A stretch of DNA of 64,000 nucleotides from Hyphomicrobium album (GTDB lineage: Bacteria > Pseudomonadota > Alphaproteobacteria > Rhizobiales > Hyphomicrobiaceae). Location of the stretch: the NCBI RefSeq assembly GCF_009708035.1, contig NZ_WMBQ01000001.1:868001-932000 (forward strand), in the 5' to 3' direction. The position numbers and the translations under genes were made by a program. Position 1 is the first letter of the stretch, and every line of letters starts with the position of its first letter. Of this stretch, positions 9,499 through 17,939 are shown piece by piece. The notes beneath the pieces are model-generated. The model did not search any database, had not been told where the DNA came from, and saw nothing but the letters and a program-made list of their open reading frames with translations.

Positions 9499-11079
9499 AT
9501 GTCCCCACGCTTCCCTGCCGTCGACGCCCTCTTCGAGCGCTTCACCCAAGGTATGCAGCCGGGCTGTGCCGTCGGCGTCATCCGCGACGGCGCACTCGTC
9601 CATGCCGCCGGCTATGGTTTCGCCGACATCGAGCGCAGCGAAGGCATCGACGCCGACACCGCCTTCAATATCGCCTCGACCTCGAAGCAGTTCACCGCCT
9701 TTGCGCTGCTGCTGCTCGCCCGCGACGGCCGGCTCTCTCTCGACGACAGCGTCCGCAAACATGTGCCCGACCTGCCGGCCTACACGGAAGCCGTGACGCT
9801 GCGCCAGCTCATGCATCACTTGGGCGGCCTGCGGAGCTATATCGAGTTGCTGCTGCTCGGCGGCCGCACGTTCGCCGAGCGCACCACGCGCGAGGATGCG
9901 CTGCGCGTCATCGCCCGCCAGCGCGGCTTCGACGACGTGCCGGGGCACGCGTTCGCCTACAGCAACACCGGCTACTTCCTCATGTCCTTGGTTGTCGAGC
10001 GCGTCAGCGGCCGCACGCTCGCCGAGTTCTCGCAGGCGGAAATCTTTGCGCCGCTCGGCATGCGCCGTACCTCCATCGTGGACCGCTATCCGATCGATAT
10101 CGCGCACAGTGCCCGCGGCTATGCGGTGAAGGAAACTGCGGTGAAACTTTCCGAATCCGCTTGGGAGCAGACGGGCGACGGCCAGGTGCACACCACCATC
10201 GGCGACCTCGCGCTGTGGGACGCCAACTTCTACGCGCCGCGCGTCGGCGACGCCCAACTCATCGCCGAGATGCTGCGCGCGGGCGTGTCCAGCGATGGCC
10301 ACGACGTCGGCTACGGCGGCGGTCTCTTCCTCTCGCGGCGCCACGGCCTCGCAACCGTCAGCCACGGCGGCGGTTGGGCTGGCTACCGCAGCGAGCTCTT
10401 GCGCTTCCCCGAACTGCGCACGAGCGTCATCGTCCTCGCCAACCGCGAGGACGTCGACGCCTGCGCGCTCGCGCAGAAAGTGGCGCAGGCGGTGCTCGAC
10501 CTGCCCGAGCGCAAGCAGGCCGAACCGCTGCCGTATCTTACCGGGCTGCGCGCCGGGCCGTCATGGACGGCGCCGGCGCCCGGCATGTATCGCGGCGCGG
10601 CGGGGCAATACCTGCGCGTCCTGCAAGAGAATGACGGACTGGCGATCGCCTGGGGCAGCGGCAAGTATCCGCTCAGCCTACGCGACGACGAACTTCTGCA
10701 GTTCACTGCCGGCGGCGACGCGTTCATCGCCGCGAGCTACGTCGGTGACGACGGACGCCAGCACTTCGCCGCGCAGCTCGACGACGAGGTCGCCGACCAC
10801 GTGTCGGTGGGCGACTGGGCGCCGGACCTCGCTGCCTTCGCCGGCCGTTACACGAGCGAGGAATGCGACGGCCACATCGAGCTCCGCGCCGACGGCGCCG
10901 GCCTCGAGGTCGATCAGTTCGGCGCCACCCGCAACCTGCACGCCGGCGCGGAAGGCGATCTCGTCACCGACGCGGGCGTGGTCTTGCGCGTGCCGCCACG
11001 CGCCGAGGACGGCACCTTCGTCTTTGCCAGCTGGGGCCTGCGCGGCCTCACCTACCGACGACGCAACCCACGCACATGA
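9499..11079 (+). CDS. Serine hydrolase of the beta-lactamase/class C penicillin-binding fold
   Basis: The product is 526 residues. The N-terminal ~350 residues form a beta-lactamase-like domain with the SxxK motif (ASTSKQFT, Ser60-Lys63), the Y-x-N motif (FAYSNTGYF) and an HGG motif (SHGGGWAGYRS) in place of KTG. The C-terminal ~170 residues look like the beta-barrel domain found in EstB/peptidase-type homologues. No convincing signal peptide is visible. The family includes esterases, D-amino peptidases and true beta-lactamases, so substrate is open. It lies 12 bp after the VIT1 gene. Confidence 0.85.
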   Translation: MSPRFPAVDALFERFTQGMQPGCAVGVIRDGALVHAAGYGFADIERSEGIDADTAFNIASTSKQFTAFALLLLARDGRLSLDDSVRKHVPDLPAYTEAVTLRQLMHHLGGLRSYIELLLLGGRTFAERTTREDALRVIARQRGFDDVPGHAFAYSNTGYFLMSLVVERVSGRTLAEFSQAEIFAPLGMRRTSIVDRYPIDIAHSARGYAVKETAVKLSESAWEQTGDGQVHTTIGDLALWDANFYAPRVGDAQLIAEMLRAGVSSDGHDVGYGGGLFLSRRHGLATVSHGGGWAGYRSELLRFPELRTSVIVLANREDVDACALAQKVAQAVLDLPERKQAEPLPYLTGLRAGPSWTAPAPGMYRGAAGQYLRVLQENDGLAIAWGSGKYPLSLRDDELLQFTAGGDAFIAASYVGDDGRQHFAAQLDDEVADHVSVGDWAPDLAAFAGRYTSEECDGHIELRADGAGLEVDQFGATRNLHAGAEGDLVTDAGVVLRVPPRAEDGTFVFASWGLRGLTYRRRNPRT

Positions 11080-11167
11080 TTTGCACGCTGGCTATTCGCA
11101 ACGCGCTTTGCTAGCGTGGATGCCAGTTATATTTGCCTCGCCGATTGCTATTTTTTGAGCGGCGCAT

Positions 11168-12343
11168 ATGCATTTCCGCTGGCATGTATTTGTCGCGTCT
11201 TTGTTTCTGGCTGCCGCCGTGAGCGGCATCCTTGTGCAGCAGGCCGATGCTCAATCCGTGCACGAACTGCAAGCCGCACCGACGAACCGGGTCGTCGACA
11301 CCGATGGCGAGGCGCGGGAACTCGTCGCCGAGGTGCTGAAGCAGTACGGCCTGAAACTCAACGACGACGATTGGGAAATCTATATCACCGCCGACGGGTC
11401 GGACACGCCCAACGCCGCCGCGAATTTCACTGGCAAGCGGCAGATCGCGTTCAATACCGCATTCATGCGCCGGCTGGGCGAGCGTTCGGGTGACAACTGG
11501 ACCTTGTACGCGATCGCCGCGCACGAGCTCGCCCACCACCTCGGCAACCATGTCTTGCGGCCCTATTTCCGCCGCCAGCTCGCCGAGCGCGAGGCCGACT
11601 ACCATGCCGGCTTCGTGCTGGGGCGCATGGGCGCTCCCTACACGCGGACCATCGATGTCGTCCGCTGGCTGCCGGATATGGCGGCCGAGTATCCATCGCG
11701 CGCCCAGCGCCTGTGCGAGATCGGGCGGGGATGGCGCGATGCCAACCGGCTGGCGCCGCTGCAGTCGCCCCCGGAAACCCGCAGCGCCGTTACCACGACG
11801 CTGCAATCCTGCGAGGGGAGCCAGCCCGACGAGAGCGTCTACCGGCTCCGCAGAAACCGCGACATCTACGGCCACGACATTGCGTTCAACGGCAAGATCG
11901 GTATCCCCGGCGTCGAGCTTTCGACGTGCGCCGCCTATTGCGCCGAGCTGCCCGAATGCAAGGCGTTCAGCTTCGATAGCTGGCACGGATGGTGCTTCCC
12001 GAAGTCGGCAGTGGCGGCGTCGAACGCCGATCCTCCCTCAGTCATTGGAGTGAAGCGGCCGGCGGCGATTCCGGCCGTCGACCAGACACTGATTTCCGGC
12101 TTCGTTCTCGTGCGCAACCGGCGCTTCCGCGACGCGCCTGACCCTCCGCCCGCTGCCGTCGTCAACTTCGACGCCTGCAAGCGCCAATGCGCCGAGAGCA
12201 CCCACTGTGTCGCCTTCAGTTTCGAGAAGGCGAGCAAGGTCTGTTCTATGTTCCGCGCCACCGTTGGCCACTACATCGATGAGTTGGCCGACAGCGGCTA
12301 CAAGCAGCAAAGGCCCCGCACTCCCCCTCCCCAGCCATTTTAG
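11168..12343 (+). CDS. Secreted zincin metalloprotease-like protein with two PAN/apple-type modules
   Basis: The product is 391 residues. Residues 1-28 form a signal peptide (VASLFLAAAVSGILVQQADAQ). A M48-like zincin core follows: AAHELAHHLGNH (HExxH near residue 119) and EREADYHAGFVLG downstream, which would supply the third zinc ligand. The C-terminal half has two Cys-rich segments of PAN/apple type: one with LSTCAAYCAELPECKAFSF and one with FDACKRQCAESTHCVAFSF. Such modules bind carbohydrate or protein. The gene ends 25 bp before the tyrosinase start on the same strand, so the two may be co-expressed. Confidence 0.75.
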   Translation: MHFRWHVFVASLFLAAAVSGILVQQADAQSVHELQAAPTNRVVDTDGEARELVAEVLKQYGLKLNDDDWEIYITADGSDTPNAAANFTGKRQIAFNTAFMRRLGERSGDNWTLYAIAAHELAHHLGNHVLRPYFRRQLAEREADYHAGFVLGRMGAPYTRTIDVVRWLPDMAAEYPSRAQRLCEIGRGWRDANRLAPLQSPPETRSAVTTTLQSCEGSQPDESVYRLRRNRDIYGHDIAFNGKIGIPGVELSTCAAYCAELPECKAFSFDSWHGWCFPKSAVAASNADPPSVIGVKRPAAIPAVDQTLISGFVLVRNRRFRDAPDPPPAAVVNFDACKRQCAESTHCVAFSFEKASKVCSMFRATVGHYIDELADSGYKQQRPRTPPPQPF

Positions 12344-12368
12344 ATCGTTCGTATTTTCGAGGTGCTCC

Positions 12369-13910
12369 ATGATCTCCTCCAATTCGCGGTCGTTCGACCG
12401 CCGGACATTCCTGGGCGGCATGGCTGCCGCCTCCGGCATGCTGCCGTTCTCGAACTGGATCGCGTTGGCGGGCGCATCCACGGTGCGCGAGCGTCCCGAG
12501 GCATCAACGGCAAGAGGCCAGCAGATGCTCGCCGTCTACCGCAAGGCAGTCGGGCTGATGAACGACAAAGCCGTGTTTCCCCAACACCATCCGCACAGCT
12601 GGCGCTTCCAGGCCAACATCCACAACTATCCGAGTGACGAGCCCGTTAGCGCCGTCTTCACCGCTGCAGCCGGCGAGAATGCGCAATTGGTCGCCGAGCG
12701 CCGCAAGCTGGCGCTTGGCCCCGACGGCAACGGCAGCGGCGGGATTTGGGCGACGTGTCCGCACCACCTGCCGGATGTGCAATTCCTTCCCTGGCACCGG
12801 CTCTACCTCGCCTACTTCGAGCAGATCATCGAGAAGGTGGCGGGTGCGCCGTTCGCGCTCCCCTACTGGGACTACCTCGACCCGAACAAGCGCCACATGC
12901 CCGACATGTTCCGCGACGCGACCATCGGCGGACAGACGAACTGGCTCTACTACAAAGATCGCAGCTCGCGCTTTGTCAGCGACGGACTGAGCGAAAACTC
13001 CATCGTCACCCTGCAGAGCACACCCAGGGCGAACCTCATGAAGACCCCCAACTTTTTCACCAACGTCCGCCGCGCCGGCTTCAGCGATGCGCTGGAGGAG
13101 GATCTGCATGACCAGATCCACGGCGCCATCGGCACCAAGATCGGCAACAAGGTAGTGGGAATGGCCACCATCCGACTTGCCGCCCGCGATCCGATCTTCT
13201 GGCTGCATCACGCCAGCATCGATCGGCTGTGGGAGAGCTGGCGCAAGCCGGGGCCGGACGGCAAGTCGCCGCGTGACCCCAATGCCGCGAACTCCTGGTA
13301 CGCGTCGAAGTACGCGTTCATCGACGGGGCAGCCGCCGCGCAACGGGACAAGGGGGCCGCCTTCGTGCTGGTGGCGGCTGCCAACCTCAAATACCGCTAC
13401 GACAATCTTCATCCGGCACCCGACATTGTCGTGGCGGCTGGCGCCGACACGCCGTCAGGACCGCCGACGCGCATTCAAAGCGGCGAGACGACCGGCCAGA
13501 AGATCACCAACGAGGGAGACAGTGTCAGCATCCCGCTGAAGCCCGCCGTCAACGAGGGCGTCGCCCTGGGCTTCAGCAACAATCCGGCGAGCCGCTATAG
13601 CCTGCTCATCAAGCTGCGCACGGCGCCGGAGCCCGGCGTGTACCAAGTTTACATGGATGTGCCCGGAACAGCGGGCGGGCCTGTGACCCAGGCGCTGGTC
13701 GGCTCTTTCAGCCTGTTCCGCGTCGGCGCGCATTCCGAGCACGGCGAGGCGCACGGACCGACAGACGAGACCGTCGTCATCGATGTCACGGCCAAGGTCA
13801 ACGAGAAGGTCATAGACCCGCTGAAGCCCGGCAAAGTGACCGTGCGGGCGAGCTACCTCGACGCCCCAGTCGACATCACCGTCAATGCGGCGGAGATCGT
13901 CGCCAAGTAA
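12369..13910 (+). CDS. Tat-exported tyrosinase-family copper oxidase
   Basis: The product is 513 residues from the ATG at 12369. The N-terminus carries a twin-arginine signal (SFDRRTFLGGMAAASG), so folded export is expected. The type 3 copper centre is visible. The CuA part has ICPH-like ATCPHHLPDVQFLPWHRLYL, with an upstream His-rich stretch HHPHSWRFQANIHNY. The CuB part has LHDQIHGAIG and FWLHHASIDRLWESW. The last ~150 residues form a C-terminal beta-rich domain. The family hydroxylates monophenols and oxidises o-diphenols to quinones; exact substrate is unknown. Confidence 0.92.
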   Translation: MISSNSRSFDRRTFLGGMAAASGMLPFSNWIALAGASTVRERPEASTARGQQMLAVYRKAVGLMNDKAVFPQHHPHSWRFQANIHNYPSDEPVSAVFTAAAGENAQLVAERRKLALGPDGNGSGGIWATCPHHLPDVQFLPWHRLYLAYFEQIIEKVAGAPFALPYWDYLDPNKRHMPDMFRDATIGGQTNWLYYKDRSSRFVSDGLSENSIVTLQSTPRANLMKTPNFFTNVRRAGFSDALEEDLHDQIHGAIGTKIGNKVVGMATIRLAARDPIFWLHHASIDRLWESWRKPGPDGKSPRDPNAANSWYASKYAFIDGAAAAQRDKGAAFVLVAAANLKYRYDNLHPAPDIVVAAGADTPSGPPTRIQSGETTGQKITNEGDSVSIPLKPAVNEGVALGFSNNPASRYSLLIKLRTAPEPGVYQVYMDVPGTAGGPVTQALVGSFSLFRVGAHSEHGEAHGPTDETVVIDVTAKVNEKVIDPLKPGKVTVRASYLDAPVDITVNAAEIVAK

Positions 13911-13961
13911 ATCTTTGCGCGGGCGGCGGCTGGCGCAGCGCAGCGCCGCCCGCCGCAGCCG

Positions 13962-15029
13962 TCAACGATTGAACTCCCAGTACGCCTTGTTGTCGCGCGT
14001 CGTCCGCCGCGCGTAGTGGCGCTGCTTGGCCGGGTTGAGCCACGGTCGCAGCGCGTTCTGGTCGAACACATCCGCCAGGTCGGCGAACAGATCGTCGACC
14101 TGCATGTAGGCGTTGTGGTTGAACTCGAACAGCGCCGTCTCGTTCGAGACGTCGATCGTTGCCATGTTGGGAAGCACGATGGGCCCGTTGCCGGCCGAGA
14201 TGAGGCCGGCGCGTGGGCCCCCGCCGCCGAATTCCGGTGCCACCCGCAGTGCCCGGTCGTTGTCCGACACCCACAGCGTCGCCCCGCCCGCAGCCGCGAC
14301 GATCCGCGGAGCGGCGCTGAGGAACTCCGCACGTTCGACGTCCGGCGAGCACAGCAATATCTGGCCGAGCTTGCGCATCCGCGGTGCGGAGGCGAGCGTG
14401 CGCATCAGCAGCCGATTGCCGAGCGAATGCGAGATGATGTGGATGCGGTCGACGGCGGGAGCGGCGTCGAGCGCCTGCAAGAGCTCCGCCAGCGCCACCT
14501 TGCTGGCATCGACGGTGGCCGCGTCGGCGCGATAGCTGGCCGGTGTCCATGAGGCGAGCGAGGGCCAGGAAAAAACGGCCACGTCACCCTTGAAGCCGAT
14601 CTTGCCGGCCACGTGGTTGGCGAGATGGGTGGCACCTTCGATCGAGTTGTTGAAGCCATGCACGTAGAGCAGCACCGGCTGCTTTGCCCCCGGCTGCCGG
14701 GCGAGTGCTTCGCCGATGTTGCGCGGCTCGATCGGGCTCACCTTTATCGGCTCGGCATCGCTCGTCTCGCCTTGCGTCTGGTCGATCAGCGCATACGACA
14801 AGCGGGGCGAGCGCTCATTCGAAAACCCCGCCGTCGTCGTCAATGTGCCGTCGTCGGTGCGGGCTCGGTTCGTCGCGATCACGAACTTTCCTCCTTCGCT
14901 TAGCTGTAGCGGAGGGTTCGTGTCGGCTTTGGCGCCCACGGCGAAGCCGAGGTTCAGCACAGCGATGACAAGGTGGGACAGACGGGCAGCGCGACGCACA
15001 CGGGGCATCGCCGAGGCAAGTTTGCGCAT
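13962..15029 (-). CDS. Exported alpha/beta hydrolase of the DUF900 type
   Basis: The product is 355 residues from ATG 15029, with an N-terminal signal peptide (ARLSHLVIAVLNLGFAVGAKA). The hydrolase core shows LLYVHGFNNSIEGATHLAN and the nucleophile elbow IISHSLGNRLLMRTL. This pattern fits the DUF900/esterase-lipase family. The last His of a triad may lie in the EFNHNAYMQ region. Substrate is unknown. It faces the tyrosinase gene convergently with about 50 bp between stops. Confidence 0.8.
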   Translation of the reverse strand: MRKLASAMPRVRRAARLSHLVIAVLNLGFAVGAKADTNPPLQLSEGGKFVIATNRARTDDGTLTTTAGFSNERSPRLSYALIDQTQGETSDAEPIKVSPIEPRNIGEALARQPGAKQPVLLYVHGFNNSIEGATHLANHVAGKIGFKGDVAVFSWPSLASWTPASYRADAATVDASKVALAELLQALDAAPAVDRIHIISHSLGNRLLMRTLASAPRMRKLGQILLCSPDVERAEFLSAAPRIVAAAGGATLWVSDNDRALRVAPEFGGGGPRAGLISAGNGPIVLPNMATIDVSNETALFEFNHNAYMQVDDLFADLADVFDQNALRPWLNPAKQRHYARRTTRDNKAYWEFNR

Positions 15030-15147
15030 GGAAAAGTCCTCAACAAAAAAAGGCATGCAAAATGGTTTTGTAGAATGCAGCAGGTATTGTGCATCACAGA
15101 CGTCGTCGCGGCCAGCGTCAAGGCGACTGGCCGGCGCGCATTCCGCA

Positions 15148-15184
15148 GAAAAAGAGGCGGCGCCGGACGTGAGCCCGGCGCCGC
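15148..15184 (-). terminator. Rho-independent terminator after glnII
   Basis: On the minus strand the glnII stop is followed about 28 bp later by a perfect 10-bp stem (GCGGCGCCGG / CCGGCGCCGC) with an 8-nt loop. A CTCTTTTTCT tract follows immediately. Confidence 0.85.
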
Positions 15185-15211
15185 TTTGCTTCGGTAGTGC
15201 CCGGTCGCGAG

Positions 15212-16249
15212 TTACGCGGCCTTGGCGGCAGCGCCGGTCGCAACGCCCGAGATCGTCTTCAGGATCTGCGAAGCGATCTGGTAGGGGTCACCCTGCGAGT
15301 TCGGACGGCGATCCTCGAGGTAGCCCTTGTAGCCGTTGTTGACGAACGAGTGCGGCACGCGGATCGAGGCGCCGCGGTCGGCGACGCCGTAGCTGAACTT
15401 GTTCCACGGCGCCGTCTCGTGCTTGCCGGTCAGGCGCATGTGGTTGTCGGGGCCATAGACCGCGATGTGCTCGTTGATGTTCTTCTCGAACTCCTTCATC
15501 AGAGCCTCGAAGTAATCCTTGCCGCCCACCTCGCGCATATAGGTCGTCGAGAAGTTGGCGTGCATGCCCGAGCCGTTCCAATCGGTGTCGCCCAGCGGCT
15601 TGCAGTGGAACTCGATGTCGATGCCGTACTTCTCGCAAAGGCGCAGCATCAGGTAGCGGGCGATCCACATCTCGTCGGCGGCCTTCTTCGAACCCTTGCC
15701 GAAGATCTGGAATTCCCACTGGCCCTTGGCCACCTCGGCGTTGATGCCCTCGTGGTTGATGCCGGCGAAGAGGCAGAGGTCGAGATGCTCCTCGACGATC
15801 TTGCGGGCAACGTCGCCGACGTTCTTGTAGCCGACGCCGGTGTAGTAAGGGCCCTGCGGCGACGGGAAGCCCGAGTCGGGGAAGCCGAGCGGACGGCCGT
15901 TCTTGTAGAAGAAGTACTCCTGCTCGAAGCCGAACCAGGCGCCGGCGTCGTCGAGAATGGTGGCGCGCTTGTTGGTGGCGTGCGCGGTCTTGCCATCCGG
16001 CAACATGACTTCGCACATCACCAGCACGCCGTTGGTGCGCGCGCCGTCCGGATAGACTGCGACCGGCTTCAGCACGCAGTCGGAGCTGTGCCCCTCGGCC
16101 TGCAGCGTCGAAGAGCCGTCGAAGCCCCACAGCGGCAGCTCCTCGAGGGCGGGGAAGGAGGAGTACTCCTTGATCTGCGTCTTGCCGCGCAGGTTCGGAA
16201 CCGGCGTGTAACCGTCGAGCCAAATGTACTCGAGCTTGTACTTCGTCAT
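15212..16249 (-). CDS. glnII: Glutamine synthetase type II (GSII)
   Basis: It makes glutamine from glutamate, ammonia and ATP. The 345-residue product is the short eukaryote-like GSII found in rhizobia and relatives, not the ~470-residue GSI. Conserved parts include LPLWGFDGSSTLQAEGHSSD, FGFEQEYFFYKNGRPLGFP, GINHEGINAEVAKGQWEFQI, HCKPLGDTDWNGSGMHANFS and RGASIRVPHS. There is no adenylylation-site region of GSI type. In rhizobia GSII is transcribed under NtrC/sigma-54 control. The upstream region holds a 17-bp palindrome that fits this. Confidence 0.97.
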   Translation of the reverse strand: MTKYKLEYIWLDGYTPVPNLRGKTQIKEYSSFPALEELPLWGFDGSSTLQAEGHSSDCVLKPVAVYPDGARTNGVLVMCEVMLPDGKTAHATNKRATILDDAGAWFGFEQEYFFYKNGRPLGFPDSGFPSPQGPYYTGVGYKNVGDVARKIVEEHLDLCLFAGINHEGINAEVAKGQWEFQIFGKGSKKAADEMWIARYLMLRLCEKYGIDIEFHCKPLGDTDWNGSGMHANFSTTYMREVGGKDYFEALMKEFEKNINEHIAVYGPDNHMRLTGKHETAPWNKFSYGVADRGASIRVPHSFVNNGYKGYLEDRRPNSQGDPYQIASQILKTISGVATGAAAKAA

Positions 16250-16404
16250 TGCTCAGTCTCTCCTAGTTTGACGACGTGATGCTGGGTCAATCCTGGTGCT
16301 CGCCCGGAGCTTGCGGCCACGACGACGAGCGGGTCTTGTGTTGTTGGCACGTGACGGGCGCGGGGACGGCGAGATCGTGCAACAGACCTCGAATACGTCT
16401 CCCA

Positions 16405-16418
16405 GCAACCCGGCCTCC
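16405..16418 (-). promoter_or_regulatory. Weak sigma-54-like -24/-12 candidate for glnII
   Basis: Reading the minus strand, GGGAGG-N5-TTGCT gives GG and GC with the exact 10-nt spacing of sigma-54 promoters. The -12 box TTGCT is good, but the -24 box keeps only the GG of TGGCAC. It lies about 115-130 bp downstream of the palindrome at 16533-16549, a usual enhancer distance. This is inference; no other spaced match was found on this strand. Confidence 0.3.
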
Positions 16419-16532
16419 CTCGTTCTTGAGGTGAGCCTCGCCCGGGGGCGGCGCGCCGAAGCGCGGAACCTGTGGCGGTTGTGCGGGTTCACCTTCGCCA
16501 GGAATGCTAGCGAAAGATGCAATTCGTTGCGT

Positions 16533-16549
16533 GCCCATAATATGGGCAT
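16533..16549. promoter_or_regulatory. 17-bp palindrome, possible NtrC binding site
   Basis: TGCCCATAATATGGGCA is a perfect 7-bp inverted repeat with a 3-nt spacer. Its outer TGC...GCA and 17-bp length match the NtrC consensus layout (TGCACCA-N3-TGGTGCA), but the fourth base pair differs. It sits in the 426-bp divergent region between glnII and the DUF2735 gene, so it could serve either promoter. Confidence 0.5.
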
Positions 16550-16675
16550 TTGCTGGCTGTTAATTGGGCAGGGGCTCACTTTGGTATCGGCGGACCCGTC
16601 GCGACATGAGATGATCCCGACTCAGCGTTTCCACGCTGAAGAGGAGAGCAACTAAGGTCTAGAGAGAGAACTGAA

Positions 16676-16888
16676 ATGACCACGCACCAGCAGCGGCCTA
16701 CGGCCAAGATCTACTCCTTCCCGGCGGGCGGCCGTGCGCCCCCGAACCGCTACCGCACGACCACGATGCCTAACCCCCGACTCACATCCCTCCGCGCTGC
16801 CGCCGAACCGGCGCCGCATATCGTCTATGGCTCGAGCTGGTATCACCAGGAAGCCGTCGACGAGGCCGAGGACTCCTGGAGCCGCTAG
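16676..16888 (+). CDS. DUF2735-type small protein linked to glnII
   Basis: The product is 70 residues. The N-terminus TTHQQRPTAKIYSFPAGGRA resembles the DUF2735 family, small soluble proteins often encoded beside GSII in Rhizobiales. The ATG is preceded by GAGAGAACTGAA. The tail SSWYHQEAVDEAEDSWSR is acidic. Position divergent from glnII, with a shared palindrome, suggests nitrogen-responsive expression and perhaps a role in modulating GSII; function is not established. Confidence 0.75.
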   Translation: MTTHQQRPTAKIYSFPAGGRAPPNRYRTTTMPNPRLTSLRAAAEPAPHIVYGSSWYHQEAVDEAEDSWSR

Positions 16889-16926
16889 GCATCTAGGATT
16901 GTCCACGCGTGGCGCCGCCCCGGGCG

Positions 16927-17856
16927 TCACGCGCCGAAGATGGACCATTCCATCCGTTTAGAGAGCCGCTCGAGCGCCAACTGGCCGAGCTGCGAATTCC
17001 CCGAAGCATCCAGCCCCGGCGACCACACCGCGATCGACGCCTTCCCCGGCACGATGGCCATGATCCCGCCGCCGACGCCGCTCTTGCCCGGCAGACCCAC
17101 GCGGTAGGCGAACTCACCCGACCCGTCGTAGTGCCCGCAGGTCAGCATCAGCGCATTGATGCGCCGGGCGCGCTCGGGCGTTACCACCGGCAGAACCGTC
17201 GTCGGGTCGTTGCCGAAGTGCGCGAGGTAGCGCGCCGCCATGGCGAGCTGCCGGCACGACATGGCAATGGCGCAGTGGTGAAAATAGACGCCCAGCGTGT
17301 AGTCGACCGGTCCTTCGATGACGCCGAACGACTTCATGTAGTTGGCGAGGGCGATATTGCCGAAACCGGTGCGCTGCTCGGAGGCGGCAACCTTGTCGTC
17401 GATATAGATCGTGTCGTCGGCGGCGACGTACTGCATGAAGCGCAGGATCTCGCCCAGCGCCTCGCGCGGCTGGTGGCCGCCGAGGATGGCGTCGGTGACG
17501 GCGATGGCGCCGGCGTTGATGAACGGGTTGCGCGGGATGCCCTTCTCGTACTCGAGCTGCACGATCGAGTTGAAGCGGCTACCCGATGGCTCGCGGCCGA
17601 CGCGCTGCCATAGCCGGTCGCCGAACTTGCCCAGCGCCAAGGTGAGCGTGAACACCTTGGAGATGCTCTGGATCGAGAACGGCGTATCGGCGTCGCCGGC
17701 GGCAGCGACCTTCCCCTCCGCATCGATCACGACGAGGCCGAACGCCTTCGGGTCGACGCGGGCGAGTTCGGGAATGTAACTCGCTACCTCGCCCCGCTGC
17801 GGCATGTCCCGCATCTCGGCGACGATCTCATTGACGACGGTTTCGAGTTTCGACAC
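16927..17856 (-). CDS. glsA: Glutaminase A
   Basis: It hydrolyses glutamine to glutamate and ammonia. Serine-dependent glutaminase motifs are present: [12 protein letters not shown] (nucleophile Ser in SxxK), [13 protein letters not shown], and the late [20 protein letters not shown] block. I chose GTG 17856 (AAGG upstream), giving 309 residues, close to the family norm; a TTG at 17889 also opens the frame. It faces the DUF2735 gene convergently with 38 bp between stops. This puts a glutamine-consuming gene two genes away from glnII. Confidence 0.93.
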   Translation of the reverse strand: MSKLETVVNEIVAEMRDMPQRGEVASYIPELARVDPKAFGLVVIDAEGKVAAAGDADTPFSIQSISKVFTLTLALGKFGDRLWQRVGREPSGSRFNSIVQLEYEKGIPRNPFINAGAIAVTDAILGGHQPREALGEILRFMQYVAADDTIYIDDKVAASEQRTGFGNIALANYMKSFGVIEGPVDYTLGVYFHHCAIAMSCRQLAMAARYLAHFGNDPTTVLPVVTPERARRINALMLTCGHYDGSGEFAYRVGLPGKSGVGGGIMAIVPGKASIAVWSPGLDASGNSQLGQLALERLSKRMEWSIFGA

Positions 17857-17895
17857 GTGCGCTGCCTTCGTTGATGGCGGCGCACACAATGCGCG

Positions 17896-17924
17896 AGGGG
17901 CGTCCCGCTTGGAAGGACGCCCCT
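17896..17924 (-). terminator. Hairpin after the alkylsulfatase gene
   Basis: AGGGGCGTCC and GGACGCCCCT form a perfect 10-bp stem with a 9-nt loop just past the alkylsulfatase stop (minus strand). No T-tract follows, so it may stall, protect the 3' end or act with Rho. Confidence 0.5.
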
Positions 17925-17939
17925 AGCCGCAGGCGAGTG

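Noticed and set aside
16345-16358. TGGCAC-N5-GGGC on the plus strand, sigma-54-like
   Set aside because: The spacing is right, but it points towards DUF2735 from more than 300 bp away and lies on the far side of the palindrome, so it is probably chance.
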